From Bradyrhizobium sp. SZCCHNS1050 (GTDB lineage Bacteria; Pseudomonadota; Alphaproteobacteria; Rhizobiales; Xanthobacteraceae), in assembly GCF_032484785.1 (NCBI RefSeq), contig NZ_JAUETR010000001.1, forward strand, positions 1,054,001 to 1,118,000: a stretch of DNA of 64,000 bases, written 5' to 3'. This document shows positions 19,320-27,171 of this stretch, one piece after another. The translations under genes were made by a program, and so were the position numbers. Below the pieces are notes generated by a model that saw only the letters and a list, made by a program, of their open reading frames with translations, searched no databases and was not told the origin of the DNA. Numbering within the stretch: the stretch's first letter is position 1; each line of letters begins with the position of its first letter.

Positions 19320-20351
19320 TTACGCCTTGAACTCCTTGTTCCAGAAGTCGAGCGTACGCTGCGAGCGCCCGGCGGCATAGGCATAGTCCGGCTTCAGCAG
19401 CCGCGCGCGCTCGGCCTCGGTCAGGCTGACCTGCTTGGCGAGATCCTCCGGCAGCGACGCATCGGTGACGGTCGGGACATAGCCCATCTTGTCGGCGAAG
19501 CCGCCCTGAGCCTTGGCGTCGAGCATCGCGTCGAGATAGGCGAAACCGCCGGCCTTGTTCTTGGCGTTCTTCGGCACCGCGGCCTGGAACACGATCGCCG
19601 GCGTGCCTTCCTTCGGCACGACATGGGCGAGCGGAATGCCGGACTTCTTCCACATGAAGCCGCGGGCGAGCCACATCGTGGTCAGCCACACCTCCTCCGA
19701 CTTCAGCGCCGCGGCCAGCGCCTCGTTCGACGGATAGATCTTCACGTCGAGCGAACGCCATTCCATCAGCTTCTTCTCGGCCGGATCGAGATTGCTGACG
19801 CCGCCGCCGCCGGCGAGCGCCGCGGCCAGCGTGTTGTTGGGATAGAGGATGTCGGCGAGACCGATGCGGCCGCGCCATTTCGGATCCCACAGATCGGCGA
19901 AGGATTGCGGCGGCGTCTTCACCTGGTTGGTGTTGTAGAGGATGACCTGCGCCGAATAGATGTGCGGGATCGCGATGTCGCTCTTGAGCTCCGGGAACAC
20001 CTTGTCGAGCCGCTTCACCTGGGCTGCATCGACCTTTTCGAACACGTCCGACTGCGACACGATGTAGGTATCGTTGTCGGACAGGCACGACACGTCCATC
20101 GAGCCGCGGCGACTCTGTCGCTCGGCCAGCAGCTTGGTCTTGCGCGGATCGGCGTTGGCGACGTCCTGCACGATCTCGAACCCCTTCGGCGTCATGATCG
20201 GCTTATCGATGATGTCGGAGAGCAACTGGCCGTAGTCGCCGCCCCAGGTGCCGACCACGACCTGTCCGCCTTCGGCGCGGGCAGTGGGCATGCCGGAGGC
20301 CAGCGCGGCGACGCCGGCGCTGGCGGAGAGAAAATGTCGTCGCGAAATCAT
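19320..20351 (-). CDS. ABC transporter substrate-binding protein, polyamine type, with Tat-like signal
   Basis: The 343-residue periplasmic binding protein begins MISRRHFLSASAGVAALASG, a twin-arginine signal (SRRHFL) with cleavage near TARA-EG. The mature part reads QVVVGTWGGDYGQLL and contains DLWDPKWRGRIGLAD, both PotD-like. The frame extends 25 codons upstream but the ATG at 20351 gives the correct signal and has GGTTCTCCC complement (GGGAGAACC) just before it. It lies 29 bp after the ATPase gene. The ligand is unknown. Confidence 0.9.
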   Translation of the reverse strand: MISRRHFLSASAGVAALASGMPTARAEGGQVVVGTWGGDYGQLLSDIIDKPIMTPKGFEIVQDVANADPRKTKLLAERQSRRGSMDVSCLSDNDTYIVSQSDVFEKVDAAQVKRLDKVFPELKSDIAIPHIYSAQVILYNTNQVKTPPQSFADLWDPKWRGRIGLADILYPNNTLAAALAGGGGVSNLDPAEKKLMEWRSLDVKIYPSNEALAAALKSEEVWLTTMWLARGFMWKKSGIPLAHVVPKEGTPAIVFQAAVPKNAKNKAGGFAYLDAMLDAKAQGGFADKMGYVPTVTDASLPEDLAKQVSLTEAERARLLKPDYAYAAGRSQRTLDFWNKEFKA

Positions 20352-20380
20352 GGGAGAACCTCTCGCTGTGGATGGATGCG

Positions 20381-21445
20381 TTACGAAGATGTCTGCGGCA
20401 CGAGACGCGGGACCTTGCGGTCCCACTGCAGGGACACGGGATCGTTCGGTTTGAGTGTTGCCAGCGGCTCGCTCGCGTCGGGCGTTGGCCTGACGGCCAC
20501 CAGCGTCTCGTCGCCGATCGCCACCACATATTCGCTCTGCGCGCCCATATAGGTGATCGCCAGCACGCGGCCGCGCACCTCGCCGGACTCACCGGCCACC
20601 ACTGCAATGCGTTCAGGCCGCAGCGCGAAGGCATCGGCATCACCGCGCTCGCCGCTGGCGACATCGACCGGCAGCAGCAGGCCGGCGCTGGTACGGAAGT
20701 TATTGGCGTCCGCACGCCGGCCGGCCAGGATGTTGCAACGGCCGACGAAGTCGGCGACGAAGGCATCCCTGGGCGAATCATACAGCTCCTGCGGTGTGCC
20801 GATCTGGCGGACGCGGCCGCCCTCCATGACCACGAGGCGGTCGGCCATCGTCAGCGCCTCCTCGCGGTCATGCGTCACCATCAAGGTGGTCAGGCCGAGC
20901 CGCTGCTGCAGCGCGCGGATCTCGAGCCGCACCTCGGCGCGCAGCTTGGCATCGAGGTTGGACAGGGGCTCGTCGAGCAGGAAGATGCGCGGATTGATCA
21001 CCAGCGCCCGCGCCAGCGCGACGCGCTGCTGCTGCCCGCCCGACAATTGCCGCGGCAGCCGGTCGGCGAGATGCGACAGCCGCACCAGCCTGAGCGCCTC
21101 CTCGATCTTCGTCTTGCGCTCGGCCGCACTGATGCCGCGCATCTCCAGGCCAAAGCCGACATTGTCGGCCGCGCTCATGTGTGGAAACAGCGCGTAGGAC
21201 TGGAACACCATGCCGGTCGCACGCTTGTAGGCCGGCAGATGCGTCACGTCCTCGCGGTCGAACAGCACGCGGCCGCTCGTGGGCGGCAGGAAACCCGCGA
21301 CCATGCGCAAGGTGGTCGTCTTGCCGCAGCCGGAGGGTCCGAGCAGCGCGACCAGCTCGCCCTCGCCGACGGCGAGATCGAGCCCCTCCACGCCGATCGA
21401 CGTGCCGAAGCGCTTGGTCAGCTTCTCCAGGGTGAGCTGCGCCAT
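20381..21445 (-). CDS. ABC transporter ATP-binding protein, PotA-like (second importer)
   Basis: A 354-residue ATPase with Walker A GPSGCGKTTT, Q-loop FQSYALFPHM, signature [15 protein letters not shown], Walker B IFLLDEPLSNLD, H-loop VTHDREE and a C-terminal TOBE region (AFALRPERIAV). The ATG at 21445 overlaps the PotC-like permease stop by one base (TGATG), so translation is coupled. It resembles the ATPase at 13315-14370 but sits in a different gene order (permease first), so the two importers are separate systems rather than a recent tandem duplication. Confidence 0.92.
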   Translation of the reverse strand: MAQLTLEKLTKRFGTSIGVEGLDLAVGEGELVALLGPSGCGKTTTLRMVAGFLPPTSGRVLFDREDVTHLPAYKRATGMVFQSYALFPHMSAADNVGFGLEMRGISAAERKTKIEEALRLVRLSHLADRLPRQLSGGQQQRVALARALVINPRIFLLDEPLSNLDAKLRAEVRLEIRALQQRLGLTTLMVTHDREEALTMADRLVVMEGGRVRQIGTPQELYDSPRDAFVADFVGRCNILAGRRADANNFRTSAGLLLPVDVASGERGDADAFALRPERIAVVAGESGEVRGRVLAITYMGAQSEYVVAIGDETLVAVRPTPDASEPLATLKPNDPVSLQWDRKVPRLVPQTSS

Positions 21446-22269
21446 CACACCACCCGCGACAGCTTGACGAAGCGGTCGGTCGCCACCATCAGAATGCCAA
21501 CCAGCGCGATCTGCACAGTGGCGACCGCGGCGAGCGTCGGATCGATGCGGAATTCGAGGTAGTTCAGCATCGCAACCGGCAAGGTGATCCGGCCGGGACC
21601 GACCAGCAGCATCGACAGATCGAGATTCTCGAAGCTCTGGATGAACGAGAACATCGCCGCCGCGACGATGCCGGAGCGCATCATCGGCAGGGTGATACGG
21701 CGGAACACCGTGAACGGGCTGGCGCCGAGATTGGCGGCGGCCTCCTCGGCGGCACGGTCGAGCCCCTGCAGGCTGGCGACCACGAGCCGCACCGTCCACG
21801 GAATCGCCAGCAGCGTATGCGCGGCGACGAGGCCTTCCGTGGTTGCCTTGATGTCGCGGTCGAGCAGGTCCTCGGCGAGCACATAGAACATGTAGAGGCC
21901 GGAGCCGGCGACGACGCCGGGCACGGCCAGCGGCGCCAGCAGGAACGACGACAGCGCCTGGCGGCCACGGAACTCGCCCCGCACGATGGCAAGCGCCGCC
22001 GCAGTGCCAATGGGCACGCCGATCGCGGTCGCGAGCAGCGCGACCTGGAAGCTGGTCACGAGGCCACGCAGAAATTCCGGCTTGCTCAGCGCGTTCGCGT
22101 ACCATTTCAGCGACAGGCCCGGCGGCGGAAAGCTCACGATCTCCTGCGCGAAGAAGCTGGTCACGACGATCATGACGACGGGCGCGAAGATGATTGCGTA
22201 GGCTGTGACGATCAGTGTCCGCACTGCGAAATGGCCGAGTGATATTTGTCCCGTAAAACGGAACAGCAT
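21445..22269 (-). CDS. ABC transporter permease, PotC-like (second importer)
   Basis: The 274-residue permease starts MLFRFTGQISLGHFAVRTL, with about six membrane segments and an EAA loop in EEAAANLGASPFTVFRRITL. It is the first gene of the minus-strand operon 22269-15564. The frame continues 52 codons upstream without permease-like character, so the ATG at 22269 is preferred. Confidence 0.87.
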   Translation of the reverse strand: MLFRFTGQISLGHFAVRTLIVTAYAIIFAPVVMIVVTSFFAQEIVSFPPPGLSLKWYANALSKPEFLRGLVTSFQVALLATAIGVPIGTAAALAIVRGEFRGRQALSSFLLAPLAVPGVVAGSGLYMFYVLAEDLLDRDIKATTEGLVAAHTLLAIPWTVRLVVASLQGLDRAAEEAAANLGASPFTVFRRITLPMMRSGIVAAAMFSFIQSFENLDLSMLLVGPGRITLPVAMLNYLEFRIDPTLAAVATVQIALVGILMVATDRFVKLSRVV

Positions 22270-22723
22270 TGCAGACACCTCAACAAACAGATCAGCGACT
22301 TGTGCAGCGGCATCGTAGTCGGCAGCTCCGCTGCCGCCAAGCCTGTGCCACGAGTTATCGCAATGCACATTCGCATGGGCGCAGCGACGCGGCGATCCTG
22401 ACGCGTGATGCGGCGGCAGCGCCATCTTGGCGCTAGCCCCGTGCGCACGTGAAACCGTCGCCGGCGCGCTCGATTTCCGACTTTCGGAATCTTCGAGGAC
22501 CGAGCAGGCGGACTTGACGCCTGCGCGACGGTCCGTCGCAACGGCGCGGATTTGAGCAATGCGTGCTCAATTCTTGCACCGGCACGATCCAATATTTTGT
22601 GCGCCCACGGACAAGCCATCCGCGCAGGCCCGCACCTAAGCTTGCCTTCGAGCTTGGACCGGGGCGACGGCACCAATGCACCGCCGGACCAGCGCGACAT
22701 CATCGTTCGAAGGAGCTGGCAAC
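22270..22723. promoter_or_regulatory. Divergent regulatory region with a perfect inverted repeat
   Basis: This 454-bp gap separates two divergent transport operons and contains no convincing gene. The best element is TTGAGCA (22552-22558), 5 bp, TGCTCAA (22564-22570), a perfect 7-bp inverted repeat 154 bp before the plus-strand start. It is a candidate operator for a regulator such as the AraC-formamidase fusion encoded in the plus-strand island. An AT-rich CAATATTTT follows at about 22590, but a well-spaced -35/-10 pair is not clear. Confidence 0.45.
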
Positions 22724-23614
22724 ATGCAGACGAGGCTATTCACTGGAGCGCGGCGGGCGTGGCTTGCCGCGCTCGGCGCCATCATCGCGGCGGGACTTCT
22801 CGCCCCCATCGACGCGCAGGCGGCGACGCCCGCGGGCTGCGCGGCGCTGAAGGAGAAATATCCGGACTGGAAGGGCAAGACGCTGGTCAACGCGATCAAT
22901 CCGCACACGCCGGGCTATGAGTCGATCGACCCGAAAGACCCGAGCAAATATGTCGGCTTCGACATCGATCTCGGCGAGGCGATCGGCGACTGCCTCGGCT
23001 TCAAGCTGACCTACAAGCCGGTGACCTTCGCCGCTTTGCTGACGACCTTGGCGAGCGGCCAGGCCGACATCGTCATTTCCGACATCTACGCCACCAAGGA
23101 GCGCGCCAAGGCCGCCGACTTCATCACCTACTCCAAGGTGTTCGACGGCGTGCTAGTCGCCAAGGGCAACCCGAAGGGCATCAACGGCATCAACCTGTCG
23201 ATGTGCGGCGCGGCCGCGGCCGAGAACACCGGCTATGTCGAGGTGCCGCTGATCCAGGATCTCGCGCCGAAATGCAAGGAAGCCGGAAAGCCTGAGCCGA
23301 CGATCCAGCTCTACGACAACAACGCCAACTGCATCCAGGCCATCCTGGCGGGGCGCGCCGACACCTATGTCAACGACGTCAACACCGTCGACCAGGCGGT
23401 GAAGGCTTATCCGGACAAGCTGGAAAAGGCGATCGCGGTCACCATCCCCTATTCGGTCGGCATCGCCGTTCCCAAGGACAAGCCGAAGTTCCGCGACGCC
23501 GTCATGGCCGCGCTGATCGAGGTGCAGAAGGAAGGCATCCATCAGGAGCTGCTGAAGAAGTGGCAGCTCGATCCGGCGAACTTCAAGGAGCCGGATATTC
23601 TCACGGCGGACTAA
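22724..23614 (+). CDS. Amino-acid type ABC transporter substrate-binding protein (family 3)
   Basis: A 296-residue periplasmic binding protein. A signal peptide occupies residues 1-33 (WLAALGAIIAAGLLAPIDAQA). Family 3 features: YVGFDIDLGEAIGD, LTTLASGQADIVISDIYATKERA and LLKKWQLDPANF. The start is set by GAAGGAGCTGGC before the ATG at 22724. Its partner is the fused permease-ATPase 329 bp downstream. Three extra cysteine pairs (GCAALKEKYP, GDCLGF, SMCGAA, PKCKEA, ANCIQA) are more than usual and may form disulfides. The following amidases suggest a nitrogen compound such as an amide or modified amino acid as ligand. Confidence 0.9.
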   Translation: MQTRLFTGARRAWLAALGAIIAAGLLAPIDAQAATPAGCAALKEKYPDWKGKTLVNAINPHTPGYESIDPKDPSKYVGFDIDLGEAIGDCLGFKLTYKPVTFAALLTTLASGQADIVISDIYATKERAKAADFITYSKVFDGVLVAKGNPKGINGINLSMCGAAAAENTGYVEVPLIQDLAPKCKEAGKPEPTIQLYDNNANCIQAILAGRADTYVNDVNTVDQAVKAYPDKLEKAIAVTIPYSVGIAVPKDKPKFRDAVMAALIEVQKEGIHQELLKKWQLDPANFKEPDILTAD

Positions 23615-23943
23615 CAGGCGCTCCGTTCGAAGGCGGATCTGTCGCCGCAGAGACAGTGCGCTCCCCTCCCCCCACGCGAAGCGGAGCTTCGCTAGGCGGG
23701 GAGGGGTCGGGGGTGGGGGTCCACACGAAGACTCTTTGCTGGGTACCCCCCTCCCCAGCCCTCCCCCACAAGGGGGGAGGGAGCGCACCAATTCCTCGGC
23801 GAAACGTGCGCGACCCATCTACCCGACCAAACTCGTAGGGTGGGCAAAGCGCAGCGTGCCCACCAACGCTGTTCCGAAGCACCGCGGTGGGCACGGCGCT
23901 TCGCGCCTTTGCCACCCTACGTAGCCAGCAGGCCTGCCAACCG
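23615..23943. repeat. Family A pair and family B repeat before the fused transporter gene
   Basis: The gap contains a long palindrome at 23657-23789 (GCGCTCCCCTCCCCCC ... GGGGGGAGGGAGCGC, family A) and a family B copy at 23834-23921 that ends 22 bp before the start codon of the transporter gene. No gene is visible. The repeat extends an ORF leftwards of 23944 artificially. Confidence 0.85.
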
Positions 23944-25584
23944 ATGTCACTCTTCCTGCACTATCTCAGCATGCCGTATCTGCTGCAGGGCATCGAGCTG
24001 ACCCTGCAGGTCACCGCGCTCGGCCTGATCGGCGGACTAATCCTCGGCCTCGTCCTCGCGGCCATGCAGCTCAGCCGGTTCTGGCTGCTGGCGGCGATCG
24101 CACGCGGCTACACCGTGATCTTCCGCGGCACACCCCTGATCCTGCAGATGGTGTTCGCCTACGACGCGCTGCCGCATATCGGCATCAAGCTGCCGGCGGT
24201 GCTGGCGGCGGGCCTCGCACTCGCCTGCAACGAGGCGCCGTTCATCGCCGAGATGCTGCGCTCCGGCGTGCTCGGCGTCGATCGCGGCCAGCTCCTGGCC
24301 GGCCAGGCGCTCGGCATGACGCCATCAGTGCTGATGCGCCGCATCATCGCGCCGCAGGCGATCCGCACCATGATCCCCGCCTTCGGCAACGAGGCCGTGA
24401 GCGCGCTGAAGAACTCCTCGCTCGCCTCCGTCATCGCGGTGCAGGAATTGACCTTGCGTTCGACGCAGCTCGCGTCGTCCACCTTCGACTTCTTCTCGAT
24501 CTTCTTCGCCTCGGGTCTCATCTATCTCGTGCTGACCGGCGCGATCAGCGTCATCCAGCTCGCGCTGGAATGGCTGCTCGATCTCGACCGCACGGCGAAG
24601 CAGCGCAAGCTGGCGGACTACCTTGCGCTATTGCTACCCTGGCGCCGCATCGGCCACGCGACGAAGCTGGAACTCGCCGAGAAAACAGCCCCTGCCATCG
24701 AGGCCGCGCCGCCGGAGCCCGCCGAACTCAAAGAAACGCCGCCGCTAGCGCTGTCGATCGAGGATCGCGCCAGGCGCGCCGCGACGGTCGCCCGCAACAA
24801 TGTCGCCGTCGAGGTCACCGGGCTGCGCAAGGCCTATGACGGCCACACCGTGCTCGACGGGCTCGATCTCACCGTGCGCATCGGCGAGGTGATCGCGCTG
24901 CTCGGCCCCTCAGGCTCCGGCAAGAGCACCCTGCTCCGCTGCATCAATCACCTGGAGAACTGGGATTCCGGTGAGATCCGCGTCGGCGGCCGCAAGCTCG
25001 GCTTTGACGAGGCCGGCCGCAAGCTGTCGCCGCGCGCGATCGCCAATGAGCGCGCCAACGTCGGCGTCGGCATGGTGTTCCAGCAGTTCAACCTGTTCGG
25101 CCATCTCACCGCGAAGGAGAATGTCGCAGGTCCCTTGCGCTGGGTGCACGGCCTGGGCCGCTTCGAGGCCGAGCGCCGCGCGGCGGAGCTGCTCGACCGC
25201 GTCGGCCTGTCGCATCGCGCCGATGCGCTGCCGCGCCATCTGTCCGGAGGCCAGCAGCAGCGCGTGGCGATTGCCCGCGCGCTGGCGCCGAACCCGAGCG
25301 TGCTGCTGCTGGACGAGCCGACCTCAGCGCTCGATCCCGAGCTCGTGGGCGAGGTGTTGGAGGTGATCCGCCGGCTCGCCATCGACGATGGGCTCACCAT
25401 GATCATTTCCACGCATCAGATCCGCTTCGCCGACGAGGTCGCCGACCGCGTCGCCTTCCTCAACGGCGGCGTCATTCTCGAGCAGGGTCCGGCGCACGAG
25501 GTGCTCTCCAATCCGCGTCACCCGCTGACTGCGCGCTTCCTCTCGGTGATGGACGCCGAGCGGCCGAAGGATGCGGTCGCATGA
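23944..25584 (+). CDS. Fused amino-acid ABC transporter permease and ATP-binding protein
   Basis: One 546-residue polypeptide carries both importer modules. Residues about 1-225 are a HisM/GlnP-like permease ([38 protein letters not shown] loop in [20 protein letters not shown]). A charged, Ala/Pro/Glu-rich linker follows (about 226-290). Residues about 295-546 are a GlnQ-like ATPase with Walker [10 protein letters not shown] (321-329), signature [15 protein letters not shown] (near 433) and Walker [12 protein letters not shown]. Single-chain fusions ensure two of each domain in a homodimer. The ATG at 23944 gives an intact permease start. The binding protein upstream is the expected partner. 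Confidence 0.93.
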   Translation: MSLFLHYLSMPYLLQGIELTLQVTALGLIGGLILGLVLAAMQLSRFWLLAAIARGYTVIFRGTPLILQMVFAYDALPHIGIKLPAVLAAGLALACNEAPFIAEMLRSGVLGVDRGQLLAGQALGMTPSVLMRRIIAPQAIRTMIPAFGNEAVSALKNSSLASVIAVQELTLRSTQLASSTFDFFSIFFASGLIYLVLTGAISVIQLALEWLLDLDRTAKQRKLADYLALLLPWRRIGHATKLELAEKTAPAIEAAPPEPAELKETPPLALSIEDRARRAATVARNNVAVEVTGLRKAYDGHTVLDGLDLTVRIGEVIALLGPSGSGKSTLLRCINHLENWDSGEIRVGGRKLGFDEAGRKLSPRAIANERANVGVGMVFQQFNLFGHLTAKENVAGPLRWVHGLGRFEAERRAAELLDRVGLSHRADALPRHLSGGQQQRVAIARALAPNPSVLLLDEPTSALDPELVGEVLEVIRRLAIDDGLTMIISTHQIRFADEVADRVAFLNGGVILEQGPAHEVLSNPRHPLTARFLSVMDAERPKDAVA

Positions 25585-25642
25585 GTTCATCCTTCACGTC
25601 AACATCAACAATCTCGCGTCCGATCTTTCATGAGGCCCTTGT

Positions 25643-26884
25643 ATGAAGCACCATCTGCTGCCGGTGTCCCCGAAGACCATCCATTGGGGATATTTTTCCA
25701 AGGTGGTGACACCGGCTCTCACCTTGCGCTCCGGCGACCGCGCCACGATCGAGACGCTGACGCATCACGCCAACGACGACTACGAGCGCATGATCAAGGA
25801 CGATCCCGGCGCCGAGAGCGTGTTCAAGTGGACGAGGGAGCACAAGGCCGTCGCGCGGCGCGGCTCCGGCCCGACCGAAGGCCCGTTCATCCGCGGCTCC
25901 GGCGAGGGCATCGGCGTGCATCTGCTCACCGGCCCGGTTGCGATCGAGAGCGCCGAGCCCGGCGACGTGCTGGAGGTGCGCATCCTCGACATCAGGCCGC
26001 GGCCGAGCCAGTGCGGCTGCCATGCCGGCAGATGCTTCGGCTCCAACGCCGCCGCCAATTGGGGCTTTCACTATCACGACCTGATCGAGGAGCCGAAGCC
26101 GCGCGAGGTCATCACCATCTACGAGCTGGACACCGCGGGGGAGCCGTTCGCCAGGGCGGTCTACAACTACGTCTGGACGCCGCAGACCGACCCCGACGGC
26201 ATCGTGCATCCGACCATCGACTATCCCGGCGTGCCGGTCGACCACGCGACGATCAGGAAGCGCGAGAACATCATGCCGGGCATCAAGGTGCCGGCGCGGC
26301 TGCATTTTGGCACGATGGGGCTCGCGCCATCGGAAGCCGACTACGTGTCCTCGATCCCGCCGAGCTACACCGGCGGCAACATCGACGACTGGCGCATCGG
26401 CAAGGGCGCGCGGATGTACTATCCGGTCGCCGTGCCCGGCGCCTATTTCTCGGTCGGCGATCCTCATGCCGCGCAAGGTGACAGCGAGCTCGGCGGCACC
26501 GCGATCGAGACCTCGCTCACCGGCGACTTCGAGTTCATCCTGCACAAGAAGAACGATCTCGGCGGCACCCAGCTCGAAGGCCTCACACATCCGCTGCTCG
26601 AGACCAACGACGCCTGGTCGGTCTACGGCTTCACCTATCCGAACTATCTCGCCGAACTCGGCGCCAATGCGCAGACCGAGATCGCCAACCATTCCAGCCT
26701 CGACCGCGCCATGCGCGACGCCTTCCGCAAGCTGCGCCGCTTCCTGATGACGGTGCATCATCTCAGCGAGGACGAGGCGATCTCGCTGTTGTCGGTCGGC
26801 GCCGATTTCGGCGTCACCCAGGTGGTGGACGCCAATTGGGGCGTGCATGGCACGATCCGCAAGAACGTGTTCCGGTGTGAGTGA
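25643..26884 (+). CDS. Acetamidase/formamidase family protein
   Basis: A 413-residue cytosolic amidase of the FmdA/AmdA family, which hydrolyses short aliphatic amides to ammonia and the acid. Family signatures are present: VHLLTGPVAIESAEPGDVLE, LHFGTMGLAP, SIPPSYTGGN and the strongly conserved VGDPHAAQGDSELGGTAIE. It lies 58 bp after the transporter gene and probably shares its transcript. It closely resembles the C-terminal half of the next protein, so the two arose by duplication. The exact amide is unknown; transport by an amino-acid type system suggests something larger than formamide. Confidence 0.92.
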   Translation: MKHHLLPVSPKTIHWGYFSKVVTPALTLRSGDRATIETLTHHANDDYERMIKDDPGAESVFKWTREHKAVARRGSGPTEGPFIRGSGEGIGVHLLTGPVAIESAEPGDVLEVRILDIRPRPSQCGCHAGRCFGSNAAANWGFHYHDLIEEPKPREVITIYELDTAGEPFARAVYNYVWTPQTDPDGIVHPTIDYPGVPVDHATIRKRENIMPGIKVPARLHFGTMGLAPSEADYVSSIPPSYTGGNIDDWRIGKGARMYYPVAVPGAYFSVGDPHAAQGDSELGGTAIETSLTGDFEFILHKKNDLGGTQLEGLTHPLLETNDAWSVYGFTYPNYLAELGANAQTEIANHSSLDRAMRDAFRKLRRFLMTVHHLSEDEAISLLSVGADFGVTQVVDANWGVHGTIRKNVFRCE

Positions 26885-26919
26885 GGTCGACGTCGGGCAC
26901 CCTCTCGCCCAGCGCAAGG

Positions 26920-27026
26920 TGCGCTCCCTCCCCCGCTTGCGGGGGAGGGTCGGGGTGGGGGCGCCCCAAGCGACACCGCCGCTGTGGACCCCCACCCCTA
27001 ACCCCTCCCCGCAAGGGGAGGGGAAC
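26920..27026. repeat. Family A inverted-repeat pair between the two amidase genes
   Basis: GCTCCCTCCCCCGCTTGCGG and its partner ending at 27026 flank GTCGGGGTGGGGGC / CCCCCACCCCTAAC, the same layout as the pairs at 23657-23789 and 38473-38574. It lies just upstream of the fusion gene and could act as a hairpin in the transcript. Confidence 0.82.
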
Positions 27027-27171
27027 AGACCGCGCGCGCGGCGACAGCCCCAGCGACAACGACACCAGGAGCCGACGACTGACGCGCACCGAAACGCCGA
27101 TGCCAAAACGACAAACGGTCAAGCTCATCTGGCACGGGGGTTGCTTCGCGTTCCCGGACCCGGGGCGTGCC

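Noticed and set aside
22574..22598. TTGCAC ... TATTTT as a sigma-70 promoter, or a sigma-54 promoter
   Set aside because: The spacing is about 13 bp, too short for sigma-70, and the GG/GC dinucleotide spacing of sigma-54 promoters is not met.
23657..23921. Repeated blocks resembling a CRISPR array
   Set aside because: The units are inverted, not regularly spaced direct repeats, spacers are absent and no cas genes occur.
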